Assembly: GCA_027335545.1 (NCBI GenBank)
Contig: DAHWHV010000394.1
Coordinates: 1 to 9,635, forward strand
DNA from: Clostridia bacterium
GTDB taxonomy: Bacteria > Bacillota_E > RBS10-35 > JAJYVN01
DNA length: 9,635 bases
Reading direction: 5' to 3'
The position numbers and the translations under genes were made by a program. Of the stretch, positions 6,569 through 9,635 are shown piece after piece; positions within the stretch are counted from its first letter, which is position 1, and every line of letters begins with the position of its first letter. Below the pieces are notes generated by a model. The model did no database searches and was not told the DNA's origin. It saw only the letters and a program-made list of their open reading frames with translations.

Positions 6569-6664
6569 TTCATCCCCGCCCCGGGCCGGTACCGCCGGTG
6601 CTCGCCGCCTGCTCTGCCGCTCGCCGCCCACGTGGTGGTGCGCCGGATGTCGGGGCCGCGGGCC
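6569..6664 (+). pseudogene. Degenerate duplicate of the tadB 3' end
   Basis: This 96-base stretch aligns with tadB 6215-6310, also 96 bases. The strongest part is 6630-6664 against 6276-6310: 33 of 35 bases identical, starting ACGTGGTGGTGC. GCTCGCCGCCTGCT is exact at 6600-6613 and 6247-6260. In one frame the copy reads AHVVVRRMSGPRA, against GHVVVHRMSVPRA in TadB. A one-base indel and many changes upstream break the rest. It looks like a remnant of a tandem duplication or of an old tadB-like gene. Confidence 0.65.
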
Positions 6665-6730
6665 TGTGTGCGCCGCCCGTGGTCGCCAGCGTGCCCGGGC
6701 GGGCTCCCCCAGCCGCTGGGGCCCTCTGCG

Positions 6731-6748
6731 GCACCGGCTTCCCGGTGC
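6731..6748 (+). other. Perfect 7-bp hairpin before tadC
   Basis: GCACCGG (6731-6737) and CCGGTGC (6742-6748) pair around CTTC. It lies about 125 bases before tadC. There is no T-tract, so it is more like a leader or processing hairpin than an intrinsic terminator. Confidence 0.4.
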
Positions 6749-6872
6749 GGACCCGGACCGCCGGTGTGCGGTGCCCCGGGGACCTGGGCGGCCGTCCTCG
6801 GCGCGGGCGCCTGCTCCGCGCGCCCGGCAGCTGCGCCGACCCGGAACGTCGCATCGCAAGGCGGTGACCAGC

Positions 6873-7781
6873 ATGCCCGCGCTGTTCGCATCGACGTTCC
6901 TCGCCGTCCTGGCGCTGACCCTCTTCCTGCACGCGACCCTGGCCGGGCGCAACCGCCGCGTGCTCCGCGTGCTGCTCGACCTGGACCAACGCCGCCTGCT
7001 GCAGGCGCACGGGGAGCGGGTGGCCGCGGCCCTGCGCCGGGGTGGTGCCGGCGGGCTGCGCCGCTTGCTGGATCGCCTGGCGCCCTTGGCCCAGGGCGCC
7101 GCGGGCGAGTCGACGGCCCATCGCCTGCGCTGGGCCGACGTGCCGCTGGCGGCCGAACAGTTCGCGGCGCTCCGCCTGCTGCTGGCCTGTGCCGGCGCCG
7201 TGGGCGGGCTGCTGCTCGGCGGCTGGGTCCTGGGCATGGCGGGCGCCGTCCCGGCCGGGGTTCTGGGCGCCGGGCTCGGCCACTTGGCCCCTGACGCCTG
7301 GCTCTCGGCCGCCCTGGCCCGGCGGCGCGCGCTGATCGACCGGGAACTCCTCTACTTCTTAGACCTGCTGGCGCTCACCGCGCAGGCCGGCCTCTCCCTG
7401 GACAGCGCGCTGGAGCAGGTGGCCGCAGAGTTTCCCGGGCTGCTCAGCGCCGCCTTCGCGGGCATGCAGCGCCAACGGGGCCTTGGCCAGTGGTCGGAAC
7501 ACGCGCTGGCCGACGTGGCCGAGCACCTCGGCCACCCCGACGTGCGCCTGCTTTGCGAGGCGTTGGCCCGGGCCGGGCGCTTCGGCTCGCGGACGGCGCA
7601 CGCGTTGCGCGATCTGGCGGGGGTGGTGCGCGGGCGGCGTCAGCTCACCGCGCAGGAGCAGGCCAACCGCGCCGGCGCGGCCATCGTGTTACCGGTGGCG
7701 GTCTTCATCCTCCCATCCATTCTGCTGATCCTCGGGTACCCGGCTCTCGCGCTGGTGGTTGGGGCCTTAGGGGGCCACTGA
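6873..7781 (+). CDS. tadC: TadC inner-membrane platform protein (T2SSF family)
   Basis: This 302-residue partner of TadB is the second GspF-like platform subunit. ATG 6873 follows AAGGCGGTGA (6858-6867, one mismatch to the full anti-16S sequence) at 8 bases; an in-frame GTG at 6864 sits inside that site. Residues about 3-24 form the first membrane segment and about 100-135 a second hydrophobic block (LRLLLACAGAVGGLLLGG). The T2SSF domain follows (LLYFLDLLALTAQAGLSLDS, then DVRLLCEALARAGRFG). The C-terminus is hydrophobic (VLPVAVFILPSILLILGYPA). The frame extends far upstream but reads as Arg/Pro-rich noise there. A 28-bp palindrome lies 40 bases after the stop. Confidence 0.93.
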   Translation: MPALFASTFLAVLALTLFLHATLAGRNRRVLRVLLDLDQRRLLQAHGERVAAALRRGGAGGLRRLLDRLAPLAQGAAGESTAHRLRWADVPLAAEQFAALRLLLACAGAVGGLLLGGWVLGMAGAVPAGVLGAGLGHLAPDAWLSAALARRRALIDRELLYFLDLLALTAQAGLSLDSALEQVAAEFPGLLSAAFAGMQRQRGLGQWSEHALADVAEHLGHPDVRLLCEALARAGRFGSRTAHALRDLAGVVRGRRQLTAQEQANRAGAAIVLPVAVFILPSILLILGYPALALVVGALGGH

Positions 7782-7821
7782 AGAGGGTCATGCCGCGATC
7801 CGTCGCCCGGGGCTCTCCCGC

Positions 7822-7849
7822 GGCGGAGCGTCCCGCGGGACGCTCCGCC
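7822..7849. terminator. 28-bp perfect palindrome after tadC
   Basis: GGCGGAGCGTCCCG (7822-7835) is followed directly by its exact reverse complement (7836-7849). As RNA it makes a hairpin of 11-12 GC-rich pairs, 40 bases past the tadC stop. No U-run follows, so intrinsic termination is uncertain; it could also be an mRNA 3'-end stabiliser or a protein-binding site. A similar palindrome lies on the other side of flp (8535-8560). Confidence 0.55.
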
Positions 7850-8090
7850 CCCGGTGAGCGCCGGCCGTGCCGTGCGTTGGGGCCGCGGCCGGCGCGGCAG
7901 ACCCGGCGCACGGCTTGTGCAGGCTGCCCAGCGCGCCCCCCCCTCGGCTCGGCGGGCGTTGCGCGGTGGCCGCTTCGGGGCGCGGGTCGGCGGGTGACCC
8001 GTCCCGCGCCGCCGAGCGGCCCGCTGCTCCCGGCGACGCCGCTGACGGTAGGTGCCTCGCTCCCCTTGCCGGTGCGCCCGTGCCTCGCCC

Positions 8091-8137
8091 CGCCACCCCG
8101 CTCCCGACCGGGGTGGCGCGGCGGCGCACGGCGCCGC
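8091..8137 (+). promoter_or_regulatory. Twin stem-loops in the pilin leader
   Basis: CGCCACCCCG (8091-8100) and CGGGGTGGCG (8109-8118) form a perfect 10-bp stem with an 8-base loop. Two bases later GCGGCGC (8121-8127) and GCGCCGC (8131-8137) form a 7-bp stem with a 3-base loop. Both are 90-135 bases before the pilin start and would protect or regulate a pilin transcript. Confidence 0.45.
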
Positions 8138-8210
8138 TCTCGTGCCTGCGTCTACCCGCGTGCCCGCACGCCCTGGACGATAGGCGCCGCTGCGCGCGCG
8201 CACGGCCCGC

Positions 8211-8221
8211 AAAGGAGGTGA
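8211..8221 (+). promoter_or_regulatory. Full-length Shine-Dalgarno of the pilin gene
   Basis: AAAGGAGGTGA complements the 16S rRNA 3' end over 11 bases, the strongest ribosome site in the window. GGAGG (8214-8218) is 8 bases from GTG 8227 and 11 from TTG 8230, which favours the GTG. It fits high-level production of the major pilin. Confidence 0.8.
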
Positions 8222-8226
8222 GAAGG

Positions 8227-8472
8227 GTGTTGACGCTACAGGTCCTGGACCTGGCCCGCGCGTTGGCTCGCGCCTGGCGTGCTCGCTTTTGGCCGGCGCT
8301 GGCCGGCGAACGCGGCGCGGAGGTGCCGGAGTACGTCCTGGTCGTCGCCATCATCGCCATGCTGGCGGTGGTCGGCCTGGTCGCGGTCAAGAACGGGCTG
8401 CTCAGCAACCTGAACGGCATCAGCAACTGCCTGCAGAGCACGGCGGCGGGATCCGCATCGTCCTGCCAGTGA
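8227..8472 (+). CDS. flp: Flp-type IVb prepilin (major pilin candidate)
   Basis: This 81-residue prepilin is the structural subunit of the pilus. It has a basic, amphipathic N-terminal leader of about 30 residues, then ERG|AEVPEY (G30, E35, Y36), which matches the Flp processing site (Gly, four residues, Glu-Tyr). A single hydrophobic helix follows (VLVVAIIAMLAVVGLVAV). Predicted cleavage after G30 gives a mature pilin of about 51 residues with Glu at position 5. Two cysteines (68 and 80) near the C-terminus could form a disulfide, which is not typical of the small Flp pilins I know. The prepilin peptidase needed to cleave it is not in the window. The gene is isolated by a 445-bp structured leader and by hairpins downstream, which suggests separate control of its dosage. 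Confidence 0.88.
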   Translation: MLTLQVLDLARALARAWRARFWPALAGERGAEVPEYVLVVAIIAMLAVVGLVAVKNGLLSNLNGISNCLQSTAAGSASSCQ

Positions 8473-8486
8473 GCCATGCGGCCGCG

Positions 8487-8515
8487 GCGGGGGCACCCCC
8501 GCGGGGGGCCCCCGC
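8487..8515 (+). terminator. Tandem GC hairpins just after the pilin gene
   Basis: GCGGGGG/CCCCCGC (8487-8502) and an overlapping GCGGGGG/CCCCCGC pair around one G (8501-8515) form two alternative, very stable hairpins starting 14 bases after the pilin stop. There is no U-tract. They would probably attenuate transcription into tadE and stabilise the 3' end of a short pilin mRNA, giving more pilin than minor pilin. Confidence 0.5.
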
Positions 8516-8534
8516 AGGCAGCCTGCCCCGGTGG

Positions 8535-8560
8535 GCGGGCGTTCCGCGCGGGACGCCCGC
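8535..8560 (+). other. 26-bp near-perfect palindrome before tadE
   Basis: The left half (8535-8547, GCGGGCGTTCCGC) pairs with the right half (8548-8560, GCGGGACGCCCGC) with a single G-U wobble. Its right arm shares CGCGGGACGC with the palindrome after tadC (7822-7849), so the two flank the pilin gene. It ends 14 bases before the tadE ribosome site. Confidence 0.5.
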
Positions 8561-8574
8561 GGCGGGAGGGGAAT

Positions 8575-8581
8575 GGAGGTG
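8575..8581 (+). promoter_or_regulatory. Ribosome binding site deciding the tadE start
   Basis: GGAGGTG at 8575-8581 is 8 bases (from GGAGG) before GTG 8588. The upstream ATG 8573 overlaps this site and has its own GGAGG (8565-8569) only 3 bases away, which is too close. GTG 8588 is therefore preferred; ATG 8573 would add five residues. Confidence 0.55.
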
Positions 8582-8587
8582 GACGGT

Positions 8588-9097
8588 GTGCGTGTCTGGC
8601 GGCGACGGGGCGGTGGCGCGGGTCTAGGGGCAGCGGTGGGCGGTGGGCGGCGCGCGCTGGCTGCGGACGGGGCCGCGCTCGTCGAGACCGTGCTGGTGTT
8701 GCCGTTGCTGATCGCGGTGTTGATGGCGACGATGGCCTTCGGCCTGGCCGCGGTGGCCAAGGCCGTGGTCACCAACGCGGCGAGGGCGAGCGCCCGCCTC
8801 GCCGCCATCGAGTGCGGCCAGGGGGTGGCCTCTTGGTGGGCCGACGCCGAGACCGCCGCCCGTGCGGCCCTCGGCCGCGGGCTGGTGGTCGGCTCGCTGG
8901 CGGCGATGCCGTCGGCCTACGGGCAGTGGAGCTTTCAAGCGACGTGCTCCGACCCGGGGGTCCCCGGCGGGACGGCTGCCGTTGTCCTCACCTACGCCGA
9001 GGTGGACCTGTTCCCCCCGCTCGGGTCGCTGCTCGGCGGCCGATCGGCGGGCCACGTGTTCCGTCTGCAGGCCGGCGCCGAGTTTCCGGAGGAGTGA
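8588..9097 (+). CDS. tadE: TadE-like pseudopilin
   Basis: The 169-residue product is a minor-pilin-like protein of the Flp system. A basic N-terminus (VRVWRRR) is followed by DGAALVETVLVLPLL at about 27-41, the TadE-type signature, with a candidate cleavage site after G28 (four residues, then E33). One membrane helix runs to about residue 56, followed by AKAVVTNAARASARLAAI, the usual helix continuation. The remainder is a soluble domain with two cysteines (ECGQG and ATCSD) and an acidic end (EFPEE). TadE-class pseudopilins in other systems are processed by the prepilin peptidase and are needed for pilus assembly. It ends 6 bases before the next start, so translation is likely coupled. TadF is an alternative name for a similar protein; the subtype is uncertain. 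Confidence 0.8.
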   Translation: MRVWRRRGGGAGLGAAVGGGRRALAADGAALVETVLVLPLLIAVLMATMAFGLAAVAKAVVTNAARASARLAAIECGQGVASWWADAETAARAALGRGLVVGSLAAMPSAYGQWSFQATCSDPGVPGGTAAVVLTYAEVDLFPPLGSLLGGRSAGHVFRLQAGAEFPEE

Positions 9098-9103
9098 GGG
9101 ACC

Positions 9104-9607
9104 TTGCTTCACGCGCTGCGCGGCGAGCGCGGCCAGGCCCTGGTCCTGGGCGTGCTGATTCTGGCCTTGCTCGTCCTCGTCGCCCTAGGCGTATCGGGTC
9201 TCGCCCTTGCCTTGGCAGCGCGCGCGCGCGCCCAGTCCGCGGCCGATGCCGCGGCCCTGGCCTGCGCCACCCAGGGCGTCTGGACCGAGCGTGTCGACGC
9301 ACGCGGCCGGATCTACGGGGTGACGGCGGCCGTCCGTCCCACGGCGGGACCGCAGGCGGCCGCCAACGCCTGGCGGGCGAACCTGACGCGTTCGGCTCTG
9401 ACCACGGTCAGCTTTCAAGCGGTGGCCCTGGGTCCCGCCTGCCGTGTGGCGGCGCGGGTCACCGTGCGGTTGGGGGCGCTGGGGGTGCTGGGTTCTGGAC
9501 GGCAGGCGGTGACCTGGGTCACCCAGGCGGAGGCGCGGGCCTACGCCCCGCCCACGGCGGGCGCGGGGGCCGCCGGCCCGGGCCAAGGGACGGGGGTGGC
9601 GCCGTGA
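9104..9607 (+). CDS. TadE/G-like protein with Tad_N domain
   Basis: The 167-residue product begins at TTG 9104, with GGAGGAG (9088-9094) and GAGGG (9096-9100) just upstream. Residues about 7-55 match the Tad_N type of N-terminus: GERGQALVLGVLILALLVLV (membrane segment), then AARARAQSAADAAALACA. The rest is an Ala/Val/Thr-rich soluble domain ending in a Gly/Pro-rich tail. Unlike TadE there is no Glu at the fifth position after the Gly, so processing as a pilin is not expected. Full TadG proteins are much longer and carry a von Willebrand A domain; this short form lacks one. Its stop overlaps the next GTG. Confidence 0.75.
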   Translation: MLHALRGERGQALVLGVLILALLVLVALGVSGLALALAARARAQSAADAAALACATQGVWTERVDARGRIYGVTAAVRPTAGPQAAANAWRANLTRSALTTVSFQAVALGPACRVAARVTVRLGALGVLGSGRQAVTWVTQAEARAYAPPTAGAGAAGPGQGTGVAP

Positions 9608-9635
9608 GTGTCGAGGTGATGGCGCGCGCGGGCGT
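9604..9635 (+). CDS. Start of a further tad-cluster gene (partial)
   Basis: GTG 9604 overlaps the previous stop in the arrangement GTGA, a common translational-coupling layout. The frame reads VSVEVMARAG to the window edge. A G-rich stretch (GGGGGTGG, about 9591-9598) lies just upstream. Too little is present to name it; another TadE/G-like or accessory tad protein would be the natural neighbour. Confidence 0.4.
   Translation, partial: MSVEVMARAG

Larger units (their letters stand above)
6320..6872. other. 553-bp spacer between tadB and tadC, no intact gene
   Basis: Open frames cross this stretch but none has protein-like composition together with a start site. It contains a purine-rich box (6338-6353) nearly identical to one in the cpaB-cpaE spacer, a degenerate copy of the tadB tail (6569-6664) and a perfect hairpin (6731-6748). 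A TTGACA at 6397-6402 has no matching -10 box. TadB and TadC genes are commonly adjacent, so a spacer this long is unusual. Confidence 0.6.
7782..8226. other. 445-bp structured leader region before the pilin gene
   Basis: No gene was seen. The region is dense in perfect inverted repeats: the 28-bp palindrome (7822-7849), GCCGTGCG/CGCACGGC (7869-7876 and 7907-7914) enclosing a 10-bp palindrome (7881-7890), GGCGCGGG/CCCGCGCC (7979-7986 and 8003-8010) with a nested CGGGT/ACCCG stem, a 10-bp stem (8091-8118) and a 7-bp stem (8121-8137). It also has a C8 run (7936-7943). It is likely the promoter and 5' untranslated region of the abundant pilin mRNA, but I cannot locate the promoter. Confidence 0.55.

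Noticed and set aside
1..9635. CRISPR array, tRNA/rRNA genes, insertion sequence or integrase
   Set aside because: I saw no regularly spaced repeats, cloverleaf or rRNA segments, transposase motifs or terminal inverted repeats flanking genes.

Overview
The window is a very GC-rich stretch (about three quarters GC by eye, with G/C-ending codons dominating) that holds most of a tad/flp (tight-adherence, Flp-type IVb pilus) locus, all on the + strand. Recognisable genes in order are cpaB/rcpC (1004-1897), cpaE/tadZ (2449-3690), cpaF/tadA (3773-5161), tadB (5378-6319), tadC (6873-7781), a small Flp-type prepilin (8227-8472), a TadE-like pseudopilin (8588-9097), a Tad_N (TadE/G-like) protein (9104-9607), and the first codons of another gene overlapping its stop (from 9604). 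No secretin (RcpA/CpaC), pilotin or prepilin peptidase (TadV/CpaA) is seen. Strong Shine-Dalgarno sites, GTG/TTG starts and the absence of a secretin fit a high-GC monoderm: an Actinomycetota, or a high-GC Bacillota of the Thermaerobacter/Symbiobacterium kind. The sequence alone does not settle which.

Left flank (1-1003): a poorly conserved open frame that starts with a 63-bp (21-codon) imperfect tandem repeat and ends in what looks like a Crp/Fnr-type winged helix. That helix breaks off near 830-850, where a 10-bp unit is duplicated. It is probably a decayed or frame-disrupted regulator.

How the genes work together: CpaF/TadA is the hexameric secretion ATPase. TadB and TadC are the paired inner-membrane platform proteins. 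CpaE/TadZ is a receiver-plus-ParA-like ATPase that places the machine at a cell site. CpaB is a membrane-anchored SAF/RcpC protein. Flp is the major pilin, and TadE and the Tad_N protein are minor or accessory pilins. The CpaE here keeps all the landmark receiver residues, so it may respond to phosphorylation.

Layout oddity: many tad operons are tightly packed, but here large spacers interrupt the genes (551 bp before cpaE, 216 bp before tadB, 553 bp before tadC, 445 bp before flp). Nearly every gap holds one or more perfect or near-perfect GC-rich hairpins. The flp gene is flanked by two similar 26-28-bp palindromes and followed by a tandem hairpin. The tadB-tadC spacer carries a degenerate copy of the tadB 3' end. 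I see no wholly new system: the interest lies in the non-coding architecture, the intact receiver of CpaE and two homopolymer tracts.
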